The position numbers were made by a program, and so were the translations under genes. The notes below the pieces were generated by a model. That model ran no database searches, had not been told where the DNA came from, and was given only the letters and a program-made list of their open reading frames with translations. 64,000 nt of DNA from Glandiceps talaboti (taxonomy: Eukaryota; Hemichordata; Enteropneusta; Spengelidae), in NCBI RefSeq assembly GCF_964340395.1, contig NC_135562.1, positions 4,280,134-4,344,133 of the forward strand, read 5' to 3'. This document shows positions 1 to 11,637 of the stretch, in pieces. The stretch's first letter is position 1; each line of letters opens with the position of its first letter.

Positions 1-279
1 TCACACCTCTCTGAATTCAGTTCCTTCAAACGGTCACTGACCCCACAATCAAGAAATTAATGGATGTGAATATCACTCCTATATTCAATAAATTTAGAAA
101 ATATCTTTCACTGCACTGCTTTTAGTTAATCAAGTTGCCATGGAAATGGAATGTTAAGACTATAGTCATCGCCATAGATGCTTGCATTATACTTTTCATT
201 TACATTTGAATAAGTGGTGTTGTTTGTTTTTGTTCATGTTTTTCATCTTCTCACCCCAAAGGTTGTATAGTCCGAGTAG

Positions 280-650
280 ACTTTATTATGCTACAATGGA
301 AGACAGTTGGGTTGAAGCAAATCATTGGCGGGCTTGACAGACAAATCTAAAAAAACATTGTTACATTTTATCGTCTGGCTCAACAAATATCTTACTAACA
401 TTGCTAAATCTTAACATCTGGTGCAACAAAAATTAAAGTGCAATTGTTACATTTTAATTACATTCTGTTGAATTACATTAAATTGTTACATTTTGGTTAC
501 ATTTTAATCACTTTCATGTATGAAAAAGGTATACATTGTTACAATATATATAATTTGCTGACATTCTACTAAGATAATGGTAACTTAAGCAAAAAAAATG
601 TAGTAATGCTGGTATTATTTTCGTCATGCCAGGTGATGAAAAGCTGTGTT
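280..650. repeat. Diverged dispersed repeat, copy 1
   Basis: This stretch resembles 22205-22475 in order and wording. Both begin with a tract around 'caatggaagacagttggg' / 'caatggaggcaagttaaa', then share 'atcgtctggc' followed by 'caacaaat', and near the end share 'catgccag' followed by 'atgaaaa'. The two shared motifs are partly inverse complements of each other, which suggests a foldback element. Similarity is low and boundaries are approximate. I see no gene in 1-3580. Confidence 0.45.
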
Positions 651-1806
651 TGATGTAGTCTGTAAGGTGTGTCATGACGGCGTACCCTCACATATTAGTC
701 AACCCCTCTCAGAGAGAGAGGAGGGCGGAGCGACACAGCATACCATACCAGCTATGTTTGATGCCGAGCCAGACATATTATTTCAAGTCAACTGTCCTTT
801 ATTGCAATTTTTGACCATTGAAAAATAGTCAAACCATCACTGAATTATTAATATACGAGGGCTATAAATATATTGATGTCTTTATTTGTGATTTGTCTAA
901 GATGTTAAATAGACTAACTGTAAGTATGCATTATGCACTAAAATATGTACAATGAGTGTCTATACAAATATGAAGTTATTATACCTGTGGTAGAATTGTA
1001 TCCACTAAGAGCATCATATTATTGATATTCATTCAATTTCTTGGTCAAAACCATGACTTCCATTCCACAAAATACTCGTACTCGGGCATTATAAACACGT
1101 GTAAGAATAAATCAACCTTCTTGTTCCATTGTGAACCTCAAGCATGAAGTAAACTGCTATTAAATACAAACACAAGTTTTGAATTTTGATTGACGGTATA
1201 ATTTCTGCTCCATGTGTTACACATGTACTACAGGTGCACATTAGAATAAATTGAGCTTCTTGGTCTATTTGACACCTACTATGAAATAAAATACTGTTAC
1301 AGGTACTAAGAATTGTTATCAAATTCTTACTCAATAATATTGGACAAGAAAAAGGTCATCACCGTAGTAACAGTTGCTAGGGTTGCAATGAGATTACAGT
1401 CACTCATGATGAAATCATGGTTGCATATGTTATTATTTTCTGTCTTACTATAGTGTACACTATGTCTTCACTGAAACAGAGGCTGACATGTCACAAGATT
1501 TGCATAATACTTGCATATTAGCAATAAAATCTGCATTTTTTCACCAAAATTCAAATCAACTGTAAGTTTGTCTGATTTGTTAATTGTGACAATCATCTGG
1601 TACATTGCATGAAACAGGACATATGCCTACAATAGACTTTATTCCAATATAAGTTGTTGATGCATTTCATGAACAAAACTTCAAGAAAGTAATTAACATG
1701 TCAATTTGTGTACGTGTTATCCGCCATGCTATAAATTTTGTCCATGTCTTACTAGAAGTAAGGTTGCCCCTCTTTGAATGTGTCACACAAAATCTCTACA
1801 TCAATG

Positions 1807-1866
1807 AGATCTTGTCGGCCATATTGGAATGAGGACTACAAGATCTTGTCGGCCATATTGGAATAT
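1807..1866. repeat. Short direct duplication
   Basis: A segment reading 'agatcttgtcggccatat' and then 'tggaat' occurs twice in a row with a short spacer. Nothing suggests a function. Confidence 0.6.
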
Positions 1867-2009
1867 GGCTTCTTGACAAATGAATGAATTATCAGATGTA
1901 CGACCACAAAAGTTATCAGTCCATCAACTTTTATTGTACACAACACACTCCTGGAGAGTGTAACTGAATTTTGTACATCTCAGTAGAAACGTAAAAATAC
2001 AAAATGTAA

Positions 2010-2965
2010 TCAAACAATCTCAATGGGATAAAAATAATGTATATTACAAAGATAATGACGGATGGGTTGGAAAGTGCGTAAATTTTTTTTTTAATTTATA
2101 CAAATATGTTGATCAAGACCTCACCAATGGCAACAGTCAAATGATGATGTATGTTACAAAGATAACAACAGGGATGAGTAAGCAAGTTGATAAAAATTCA
2201 AAAAATGTCGGCAAATATGCCTAGCAACAAGACCATGCCAATAGCAACAGTAAACTGATGGTTTACATTTCAAAGATAACAGGAATTAATATATAGGCAA
2301 GTGAATAAAGACTCAAAAATGTATCCATATATGCTTAGTAATAAAGCCATGCCCATGGCAACAGCCAAATGATGATGTATATTACAAAGAGAACAACAGG
2401 TATAAGTAGGCTAGTGAATAAACATTCAAAATTGTATGCAAGTATGTCTATCAACAAGACCACACCTATGGCAACACATGATTAATGTTGTGTATTGCAC
2501 AGGTAACAACATTTATAAATAGACAAATGGACAAAGTTTAACATACAGAAAATGTATACAAATTTGTCCACCAACAAGACCATGCTCATAGTAACAGCAA
2601 AATGATGACGTATATTACAAAGAGAACAACAGGGATTAATTGACAAGTGGGTAGACGTGCCAAAAATGGACATACATATACCAAGGAGCAACACCACACC
2701 CATAACAACAGCCAAATGTCGATGTATTGCACAGATAAAAATAGGGCTAGGAAACTGGATGAACATAAAAAGTGAATGCACACACATATGCCTACCAACA
2801 AGACCATACCCATAGCAACAATAAAATGGTGATGTACATTGCAAAAACAACAATATGTATGGTTAGGCAAGTGATAAACTTTCAAAACTTGACATAATTG
2901 ACCCAGCAATGGAAATACTGCCCATACCAACAGTGACATTATGGTGAATATAATCATTTCTTTAA
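2010..2965. repeat. Imperfect tandem repeat, unit about 110-118 bp
   Basis: About eight diverged copies share an order of motifs: 'aagaccatgcc' or a variant, 'atagcaacag', 'aaatgatgatgta', 'ttacaaagataacaacagg' and an AT-rich stretch. Open frames of 120-130 codons on the minus strand follow the repeat and have no recognisable domain, so I do not call them genes. Confidence 0.75.
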
Positions 2966-3174
2966 ATAACATAAAACTATGCAGTTGTGCTACAACGTCT
3001 TTGGCTTTAATTATGAATTTACTGCTCTAAAGATAACATTTCTCCTGTGCAATAATAAAATCAACAAATTTGAAGGATATTTCTACTGTAAATTTGGCTA
3101 TATCTGATGATGGCTAAAATAATGCATCCAAATTAGTCGCTGGTTCACTTTCCACATCAAGTGTACGGATAGGA

Positions 3175-3216
3175 TTATGTCCAGCATCTTCAACAGTTGA
3201 TCTTCACAAACTTTAT
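3175..3216 (-). pseudogene. Short duplicate of the GPCR 3' end
   Basis: On the minus strand this repeats, with about 90% identity over some 40 bases, the sequence coding the GPCR C-terminus at about 3585-3635. The shared core is 'cttcaacagttgatctt' followed by 'acaaacttt'. No other receptor sequence is visible here. It may be a relic of a tandem receptor copy or a local slippage duplication. An AATAAA on the minus strand (plus 3212-3217) overlaps it and could serve the GPCR transcript. Confidence 0.5.
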
Positions 3217-3580
3217 TAAAATCAATTATCTGTTGCTATGGTATAACAAAAAAATGTGTGGTACCGATTACGCTCAATTTTAGAACAGGTGGCACAGGTA
3301 GATTTTTTATTATATTTTTTTATATTTATATTTTTTTCATATGTGAGTGTCTAGTTCATCAGGTAGTTATGTTTTCCATTGTTTCCATACAGTCTCTGTG
3401 TTATTGGTTTCTTCTTATCAGGTGTGCAGCATTTCAGATTGGAAACACAGTTTTATATTGTCTTTAAAGTTAATGCCAGTTTCCATATCCACTACTTCTT
3501 GTGAGACTTCACACAATGTTCGTGACTTAACTGGGTTTTTTTCTCAAATACGTAAAACAAAATTAGGGTTGGCGTGAAAA

Positions 3581-4648
3581 CTAGGTGGCATCATGTTCAG
3601 AAACTTCAACAGTTGATCTTTTACAAACTTTCACCATCCGACTATGTAAATCCATTAGCATTGTCTTGGTAATCTGACGAAACCTTTTGGATGTTGCAAA
3701 GTAAATAATGAAATTCCAGAAACTATTGGACATGGCTAACCACATACATGAGAAATGAAGGTAGGGGTTCATAGGAATATTGGTGCAAAAGGTGTATATA
3801 TGGGCAATGGGAAGTGGCATCCATGCCGCATGAAACCCAAATGCTACAATCATGAATGTCTTGGCCGCTTTGCTTTCTTGTTCTATATGGAGTGAGCGCG
3901 ATGTCGAGTTGTTCCTTCTTGATGCCGAATGTTCCGATTGACCTGTAGCAACTGATGGGTATATAGCTCGCTTATGTCTTTTAACAACCTTGATGATTTT
4001 ACAATTTACACATATTACTGTGAGTGAAGTTGGCATTAAATCTATAATGACCAACACAATCATGTACGGTATCATTTCTTTTTGTATGAATATCTTATCG
4101 GGATTGTACATAAAAGTAATAGAACCATAATCAAGATGCTGTCTGCCGTGTATGATGACTACAGATGCGTACACTGTCCATACTACCCATTTCACTGCAA
4201 TTATAACACAGCACCTTCTCTTCGACAGAAGTGTGTAGTACTTTAGTGGATATTGTATTGCTATATAACGTTCAATTTGCATTAGCAGGATCCCGCTCAC
4301 TGAAATGGCTGTGAATGCGATTGAAAGTATCGCCTGGATTTCACCTATCACTCTTCCATAAGGCCATCTTTCAATAAAGCTTGGCAGAATTGATAAAGAA
4401 CAAATAAATATTCCGATTCCAAGATCTGCAAAGGCCATGGACAACATGAAATATGTAGAATACTCTGGCAAATGTTTTAGCTTCGGAATTACACAGATAT
4501 TGATAACATTGCTTACTATTATAAAAGTTGTTGTTGTTATTACTATGACGCTCAAAACTGGTGCTGTATGGTCTGACCAAAGGGTCTCATTGGCTAACCA
4601 GTTAAGATCACGTGGTGTGGTGTTCATCATTTCGATGGATTCTTCCAT
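3581..4648 (-). CDS. Rhodopsin-like (class A) G protein-coupled receptor, intronless
   Basis: A complete 355-residue open frame with seven hydrophobic segments at about 31-54, 66-90, 102-127, 146-166, 192-216, 263-286 and 297-319. Seen: NxT/S sites at residues 9 and 20 in the short N-terminus; SNVIN in TM1; MAFADL in TM2; ERY at 126-128 for the usual DRY; AAWMP in TM6 for CWxP; and NSFWNFIIY at 308-316 where the family has NPxxY. No cysteine occurs at the top of TM3, so the usual TM3-ECL2 disulfide appears absent. A basic third loop (about 217-262) and a short basic tail follow. It should be a plasma-membrane receptor. The style recalls the large lineage-specific amine/melatonin-like receptor expansions of marine deuterostomes, but the ligand cannot be told. 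The start is the first ATG; a second Met lies at codon 7. No neighbour suggests its role. Confidence 0.9.
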   Translation of the reverse strand: MEESIEMMNTTPRDLNWLANETLWSDHTAPVLSVIVITTTTFIIVSNVINICVIPKLKHLPEYSTYFMLSMAFADLGIGIFICSLSILPSFIERWPYGRVIGEIQAILSIAFTAISVSGILLMQIERYIAIQYPLKYYTLLSKRRCCVIIAVKWVVWTVYASVVIIHGRQHLDYGSITFMYNPDKIFIQKEMIPYMIVLVIIDLMPTSLTVICVNCKIIKVVKRHKRAIYPSVATGQSEHSASRRNNSTSRSLHIEQESKAAKTFMIVAFGFHAAWMPLPIAHIYTFCTNIPMNPYLHFSCMWLAMSNSFWNFIIYFATSKRFRQITKTMLMDLHSRMVKVCKRSTVEVSEHDAT

Positions 4649-7300
4649 TGTGTAAAGATCACCTTGGTAATGGCACTATAATGAAATAAAATACGGGAGA
4701 TGACGGGATTATAAAATTCATTAAGTTTAAACATATTGTCATGACCGCTGGGTGTCACGGATAAACCAGATGCTGATAGCTATTCATATTTTAGCCTTGA
4801 TTGGTTTGAGTTCCATGCCGTAAGATGAACGACATTCGATGGCCAAGTTGTATAATACCAACTTTAAGTTATCAAACTTCATCAAATATAAATAAGGATA
4901 ATAGTGGACAATTTATCTTCTTTGAACTGGGCTTATATTTCAATTGCAACTTTATTCAATCCAACTAATCTCATTAACTAATCTGATAAACTTTCTCTTG
5001 GAAACTTTCTTGTTAATGTAAAAATATAGCAGTTGGCTAAATGATTGTATTTTATTTAATTATATTTGTATGCTTTACCATGCTCGCTAAAGCATGATGT
5101 TACGCAATAAAGATTGTTACTGTTATTAACAATCGAACTAAATAAAATAGAAATATGGCGAAAATATTGATAAGCATTTAGGGAGTGTAATTTCGAAATG
5201 TTAAGAATTGTCTGTATTTCCAATTCATTTATTGATATTTAAATTAGAAAAGATATTGGCCATCAAATGTCACGGATTCAGTACTAACTAAGCGCATGAA
5301 ATCATTGTATAGAATGTGTTAGCCTACTTTAAAGCTTAAACAATTAATGTATGACTTAGAGGTGCTTCCCTCTGGGCACATGAATGTAGTATTAGGGGCA
5401 ATGTCACAATTGAAAATGAGGCTAGTTATATCTTATCGAGAGACTCGGAAAATCATTTTAACGAACCCTACATGCGCGACCCCCTGAAATAGAGTTCCAA
5501 AAAAATGGGGCAAATATAGCTTAGGGACCTTTAATTATCATGAGCATGGGGATGGGTGAGAAATTGTTAAACTTGTTTTTACCACAGGTCGTTAAAAACG
5601 AGAATGCAGTTGAAGAATTCTCGAGAAAATGAATGTCATACAAACGGAACTAAATATATGAACTAAAGATAAACAATCGAACATAACAGCGTTCTTTACA
5701 TCTTGCAAACAGGACTTGAAATGAGAAAAGTAGTCATTTTTTAAAACCCAAAATAAAACATCGGTGCGACTTTTCTGATCATGAGCCAAATATACAATTC
5801 TACACATACAACCGTTTGTTCACAGTCCCTCTAAATAACCTTTCTGTGTTTCATAAACGTGAGAAATGCTGCAAAGATGAAATCGGCATCCCTAGGCCAC
5901 GCGTTCGCGTCCATAGCTATCATTATGCCTTTGAGGAATTAATTGTTTGATAGGCTGGTCATATACGTAAATCAATAAATGGTGTGAAGTAGGTCCCTTA
6001 CTGCAATTAAACTAATACACAGAACTATCATTATAATCAAAGGTGTGAGATTAGCGTAGATGTTAAAAGATAACTGTATTCATTAACACTATATTCTATA
6101 ACTTGTAATTGCTAGGCGTGCCTTGTTCTTCAGAGTTGAATAACACCTTTGTGTTGAGCATGTTGATTGTGAACATATCAGCTCACATTGTATGTTACCG
6201 ACGATCTTACATTTCAAATGGTTCAATTGTCCACCCACGTAATCAAGTGTATATAAAGGTTACAAATGAATACTAAATCAAAAATAAAAATAAAAAAGTT
6301 AAGAAAAACTAATTCTTCAAGATTATGATTGTATAAAATTTTGCAGTTATTTTGGTTTGGGCTATTTGAACTTACCTTATTATGTAGTCTGTCTTTTTCA
6401 CCAACGACGAAGCAAAGCTGGTCTCTTCCTATGATTACACCCTTGACAGAAAGTACTTTTGTAGTGCAAGTGGCACGGATGAATCGAATATGTCCGACGT
6501 CAAAGAATACATGCGACTTGTGTATACCTCAATAATGTCACATTAATGATGTTAGTTTTTATGCTCTTTCCCACACTGCGCTCAAAACGCTTTACAATTA
6601 TTACACCTGGCAAGGATCTAGGAAATGATCACAGTGAAATGAGAAGAGTGAATTTACTATTGTTTGCCAGGTAGAATCTGCACCATACCGTTGGAATAGC
6701 TCAAGCGAAGCAGGCACAATATCTTAATGTGTTGTCTAAACACAAAACCAGTCAATCGTATCGTAAGATGTGATCGGTGACCGCCAGGAGTCATGGAGTA
6801 GCTCAGCTCTTTTTTCAGTTTTATAACTAACGCTGTATTGCTACGGTACGTATTTTATATAGTGAAAAAACATACCCCCTGCATACGATGCCGGTTATGG
6901 ACGAACAGACTACCCTAGCTGTATGTGATGTAATAATATGAAATGAATATGACACACACCCCCTGTACTATTGTTACGTTCTGTTATGCTAGAAATGATT
7001 AGTGTATAAACTTGATTGCTCACCACCTAATAAGTAAAGGGTTATATAATGAATAGTAACTCACACTGTGTTTACAATGAAAATGTGTTATACACAGAAT
7101 AGAGGTGGACCACCGGTATATGATGACCGTCAATACTAATATGAGGAAGGAAGGATGAAAGGATTGCTTGTAATAAGGTTATATATATGTTTAAACATAC
7201 CTTTTGAAGTTATGATTCGTAAACAATGTACGTTGTAACATTATTTGTTAAAATATAGTCCATTTTCCTAGACCAAGTAAAATTTAAGCTATTAAACCCG
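4649..7300. other. Intergenic, no gene seen
   Basis: AT-rich sequence without convincing coding potential. At about 5075-5125 a stretch ending 'gcaataaagattgttactg' followed by 'ttatt' resembles the 3' tail of a non-LTR retrotransposon, but no reverse transcriptase sequence precedes it. Confidence 0.6.
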
Positions 7301-7820
7301 CACTGGCGCTAGTGTGCGCACACTAGTGGTGTAATGACATACGTACTGGTGATTACCTGAACTGGCGCTAGTGTGCGCACACTAGTGGTGTTATGACATA
7401 CGTACTGGTGATTACCTGAACTGGCGCTAGTGTGCGCACACTAGTAGTGTTATGACATACGTACTGGTGATTACCTGCACTGGCGCTAGTGTGCGCACAC
7501 TAGTAGTGTTATGACATACGTACTGGTGATTACCTGCACTGGCGCTAGTGTGCGCACACTAGTAGTGTTATGACATACGTACTGGTGATTACCTGCACTG
7601 GCGCTAGTGTGCGCACACTAGTAGTGTTATGACATACGTACTGGTGATTACCTGCACTGGCGCTGGTGTGCGCACACTAGTAGTGTTATGACATACGTAC
7701 TGGTGATTACCTGCACTGGCGCTAGTGTGCGCACACTAGTGGTGTTAATGACATACGTACTGGTGATTATCTGCACTGGCGCTAGTTTGCGCACACTGGT
7801 GGTGTTATGACATACGTACC
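7301..7820. repeat. 59-bp palindromic minisatellite, 9 copies
   Basis: Units start ACTGGCGCT at 7302, 7361, 7420, 7479, 7538, 7597, 7656, 7715 and 7775. Each carries an 18-bp palindrome, CTAGTGTGCGCACACTAG, perfect in most copies, and a second small palindrome TACGTA. Copy 7 has one mismatch and copy 9 two. Copies are otherwise nearly identical, implying recent expansion or homogenisation. Confidence 0.95.
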
Positions 7821-7944
7821 ATAATTTCCACTTTTAGCGCATAAAAGTATTTCCGACAATGCGTCTATTTCGAGTGTAGAGATTGACGTGTACTGTAGTT
7901 AGACACGTTGTGTATTGTAGTGAGGTAGAATAGGGAAAATGTGT

Positions 7945-8010
7945 TGAATCACCTTGTATAGACCGAAAAACGTCTGAAGCACCCTGTATAGACCCAAAAA
8001 CGTCTGAACA
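7945..8010. repeat. Short direct duplication
   Basis: The string 'cctgtatagac' followed by 'aaaaacgtctgaa' occurs twice about 30 bp apart, with small differences. Confidence 0.6.
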
Positions 8011-8149
8011 AACTATTCAAACTACTAGCTCAGTCAGGCTGTGTTTAACGTTTTTACACTATGACCTGTTAAGTAAAGTGTATCGGGCCCCATCTCTGTT
8101 TAGCGACAGTTGGTTACCTAACCGACGTCCTACTTGTGCATCATGTGAG

Positions 8150-8410
8150 TCAATTTTCTCTATATTTCAAATATTACCATCATTACTATAGTTTCTTCTT
8201 GCCATATAGATGTTGGCCACGGAAGGGTCCCCTCCAAGATCTATGGTCTGACTGTCTTAAAATTTCAATTTCCTGTCGTTATTACTGTCTTGTCAGATTT
8301 TATTTACTTTGAATTGATTAGTGCACAGCCAATTCTAAAGCAAACTTACAGGCTATTGCCATTATAACTATGGTAACACATAGCCCTGACCAGTGTAAAC
8401 ATCTACATCA
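8150..8410. repeat. Dispersed repeat related to the foldback element at 28.2-28.6 kb
   Basis: It shares 'tctctatatttcaa', 'tactatagtttct' (compare 'tactattgtttcct'), 'cccctccaagatc', 'ggctattgcca' and 'gtgtaaacatct' in compatible order with 28040-28460. Boundaries are uncertain. Confidence 0.45.
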
Positions 8411-8520
8411 CTGTGAACACGCAAATAAAAAGTTCCGTCTTGGATACTTTCTTGTCTCATCCGACAGTGATGTTGATTTGTCTTCACAGTAAGATAAAAT
8501 GCATTCCTTTTTGCACCCCA

Positions 8521-8544
8521 TGTGCATGTATGTATATATGTATG

Positions 8545-8578
<34 letters not shown>

Positions 8579-8676
8579 TGTATGTATGTATGCATGCATG
8601 CCTACCTGCCTGCCTGCCTGCCTGGATGTATGTATGTATGTATGTATGTATGTATGTATGTATGTATGTATGTATG
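8521..8676. repeat. (TATG)n microsatellite with internal (TGCC)n block
   Basis: Long run of ATGT units interrupted by TGCATGCA and a short TGCC run. Open frames here are repeat artefacts. Confidence 0.97.
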
Positions 8677-8977
8677 TTATATTAACACTTTGTAATCAAT
8701 ACCCGTCATCTTCAGTTCTAATAGGAATCGAACCTGAAGCCATGATATAGGATTAGTCTTTGAAGTCCATCATTTTAACGACTACCAGACATGGATCTTG
8801 TGATTACATGTGTTACATTAAGACTTTTTGGTTTTATAATCAATGCCCATCAAGGAAAAACATTTCTCGAATTCTAAAGGGACTCAACCTGAAACCACGA
8901 CACAGGCTTAGGCTTTAAAGTCCAGAACTATAACTACTATTCCACGTGGATCTTGTGATAACATATGTTACATTATT
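8677..8977 (-). repeat. Two tandem tRNA-derived repeat copies
   Basis: Two similar blocks of about 145-155 bp (8677-8822 and 8823-8977) share 'atggatcttgtgat' plus 'acat.tgttacatta' and a tRNA-like head. Read on the minus strand, copy 1 has a good RNA polymerase III B box, GGTTCGATTCC (plus 8724-8734), and a weak A-box-like stretch upstream. Copy 2 has a degraded B box near 8880-8889. Probably old SINE copies or a SINE dimer rather than active tRNA genes. Confidence 0.6.
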
Positions 8978-9040
8978 TAACCCTTTATCTCTCTTGCCAA
9001 ACTGAACTGCGGTCCAGTAGTGCTATAGGTATGTGGTGAA

Positions 9041-9042
<2 letters not shown>

Positions 9043-9117
<75 letters not shown>
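9043..9117. repeat. (GT)n microsatellite
   Basis: About 37 GT dinucleotides with one interruption. Confidence 0.98.
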
Positions 9118-9121
<4 letters not shown>

Positions 9122-9774
9122 ACTTAAAGTCAAAAACCACCTGGCCGAAAATGATCGCATCAAATCTGTGCATTTTGGGAAAAATTATGCGATTTTTGGT
9201 CAACAAAATTAAACTCCAAAACCACTGGACAGATTGGCCGGAAATTCTAAGAGTATGTAGAATAAGAATTGTACATGTATGCTTGCATATGTATGGCATC
9301 ATTGGGGTTTTTTTTTTTGCAAAACTCAGTCGTTATTATGTACCACCTTCCTGTAATTACTCGAAGTCATCACGATTCAATAAGGGTGGGGCGCTCCGAA
9401 GGCCGCTATTACGGTTACCATGGTAGTAGTCAGTCAAAAGTCGTCTTTATGTAAACAGAAGAGAAAAACTATTTGAACATCTGCAACTGACAAAGGTGAT
9501 AAATAAAATACAACCTCTTCTTTCTCATTGTTATACCCTCTATTTAACAAAATAATTCTTTTAAATTTTAGCAAAATGATGCAGTACACTAATTGGTCAT
9601 CTTAGTGTCAGTAAATAAAGCTCTGGAACGTACTTCATATATTTATCAAATTTTAGATAGTTTTGACATTTGTATATTTAATTTGTTTAATATGTACACA
9701 AAGTTATCTAAAGGAAAAAGGGACAAATGGACATCTGCCGTTCTAGATAAGATCTGGTCATTTGTATAAGATAC

Positions 9775-11365
9775 TCGTAGTCATCACTTTGTCATTGAAG
9801 GTAGTATAGCCTAGTAGGTAAGTACAACACTCGTAGTGAACACTTGACCATATTGTAGTTAGCATAGCCTAGGTAAGTACAATACTGGTAGTCATCACCT
9901 GGCCATATTGTAGTTAGCATAGCCTAGGTAAGTACAATACTCGTAGTCATCACCTGGCCATATTGTAGTTAACATAGACTAGGTAAGTACAATACTGGTA
10001 GTCATCACCTGGCCATATTGTAGTTAACATAGCCTAGGTAAGTACAATACTGGTAGTGAACACTTGACCATATTGTAGTTAACATAGCCTAGGTAAGTAC
10101 AATACTGGTAGTCATCACCTGGCCATATTGTAGTTAACATAGCCTAGGTAAGTACAATACTGGTAGTCATCACCTGGCCATATTGTAGTTAACATAGCCT
10201 AGGTAAGTACAATACTGGTAGTGAACACTTGGCCATATTGTAGTTAACATAGCCTAAGTAAGTACAATACTGGTAGTCATCACCTGACCATATTGTAGTT
10301 AACATAGCCTTGGTAAGTATAATACTGGTAGTCATCACCTGGCCATATTATATTTAACATAGCCTAGGTAAGTATAATACTGGTAGTCATCACCTGGCCA
10401 TATTGTAGTTAACATAGCCTAGGTAAGTATAATACTGGTAGTCATCACCTGGCCATATTGTAGTTAACATAGCCTAGGTAAGTACAATACTGGTAGTCAT
10501 CACCTGGCCATATTGTATTTAACATAGCCTAGGTAAGTACAATACTGGTAGTGAACACTTGGCCATATTGTAGTTAACATAGCCTAGGTAAGTACAATAC
10601 TGGTAGTCATCACCTGGCCATATTGTATTTAACATAGCCTTGGTAAGTACAATACTGGTAGTGAACACTTGGCCATATTGTAGTTAACATAGCCTAGGTA
10701 AGTACAATACTGGTAGTCATCACCTGGCCATATTGTATTTAACATAGCCTAGGTAAGTACAATACTGGTAGTGAACACTTGGCCATATTGTAGTTAACAT
10801 AGCCTTGGTAAGTATAATACTGGTAGTCATCACCTGGCCATATTATATTTAACATAGCCTAGGTAAGTATAATACTGGTAGTCATCACCTGGCCATATTG
10901 TAGTTAACATAGCCTAGGTAAGTACAATACTGGTAGTCATCACCTGGCCATATTGTATTTAACATAGCCTTGGTAAGTACAATACTGGTAGTGAACACTT
11001 GGCCATATTGTAGTTAACATAGACTAGGTAAGTACAATACTCGTAGTCATCACCTGGCCATATTGTAGTTAACATAGCATAGGTAAGTACAATACTGGTA
11101 GTCATCACTTGGCCATATTGTAGTTAACATAGCATAGGTAAGTACAATACTCGTAGTCATCACCTGGCCATATTGTAGTTAACATAGACTAGGTAAGTAC
11201 AATACTCGTAGTCATCACCTGGCCATATTGTAGTTAACATAGCCTAGTAGGTAAGTACAATACTGGTAGTCATGAGTCATCACTTGGCCATATTGTAGTT
11301 AACATAGCCTAGGCAAGTACAATACTGGTTGTCATCACTTGGCCATATTGTACTTAACATAGCCC
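9775..11365. repeat. 55-bp minisatellite, about 29 copies
   Basis: The unit runs through 'tggccatattgtagttaaca', 'tagcctaggtaagtacaat' and 'actggtagt', ending either 'catcacc' or 'gaacact'. Between about 10490 and 10980 the two endings and a 'tagtt'/'tattt' variant alternate, giving a local 110-bp higher-order period. Most units contain AGGTAAGTA, nine contiguous bases complementary to the 5' end of U1 snRNA. The array ends about 270 bp before the first coding exon of the first subtilase. Confidence 0.95.
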
Positions 11366-11637
11366 ACGCGTGCCAGTTGTAAAGTAATGGGCTTTCACTG
11401 TCACAAGTATTGAACAAAAATGGTAAAATAACAACCCATCAAGAAGATTGCGTGCATTTGTATTACATAACCTTATTTCAGGTAAATCATGGCTCATCAG
11501 ACTCAAATCATATTGGGTCGTCTGAACCATTACCAGTGTCTCTTCTAAAGTCGCCAAAATAGTTTCCAAATGTCTTTTTCTTGTCATATTTACAGTGTAA
11601 AACGATGTTTTCTTCTTTTATTTTTCAGTTATCGAAA
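11366..11637 (+). promoter_or_regulatory. Leader region of subtilase 1 with 3' splice acceptor
   Basis: A pyrimidine-rich tract ends in TTTTTCAG at 11621-11628, ten bases before the start codon at 11638, so the 5'UTR probably comes from an upstream exon. A possible donor TTTCAG|GTAAAT at 11482 is followed by TCATGG, as is the better donor upstream of subtilase 2. No clear TATA box is visible. Confidence 0.45.

Noticed and set aside
646-828. 60-codon plus-strand open frame
   Set aside because: Short, no domain, and partly next to a dispersed repeat.
2482-2972. Overlapping minus-strand open frames of 123 and 128 codons, hydrophobic, Cys-rich
   Set aside because: They follow the 114-bp tandem repeat, overlap each other in two frames and have no domain or splice context.
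7301-7820. Possible CRISPR-like array
   Set aside because: There are no unique spacers; units are continuous 59-bp tandem copies in a eukaryotic genome.
9775-11365. Possible repeated non-coding exon
   Set aside because: Units carry donor-like motifs but no clear acceptor with a pyrimidine tract, so they cannot be called exons; kept as a finding on decoy donors only.
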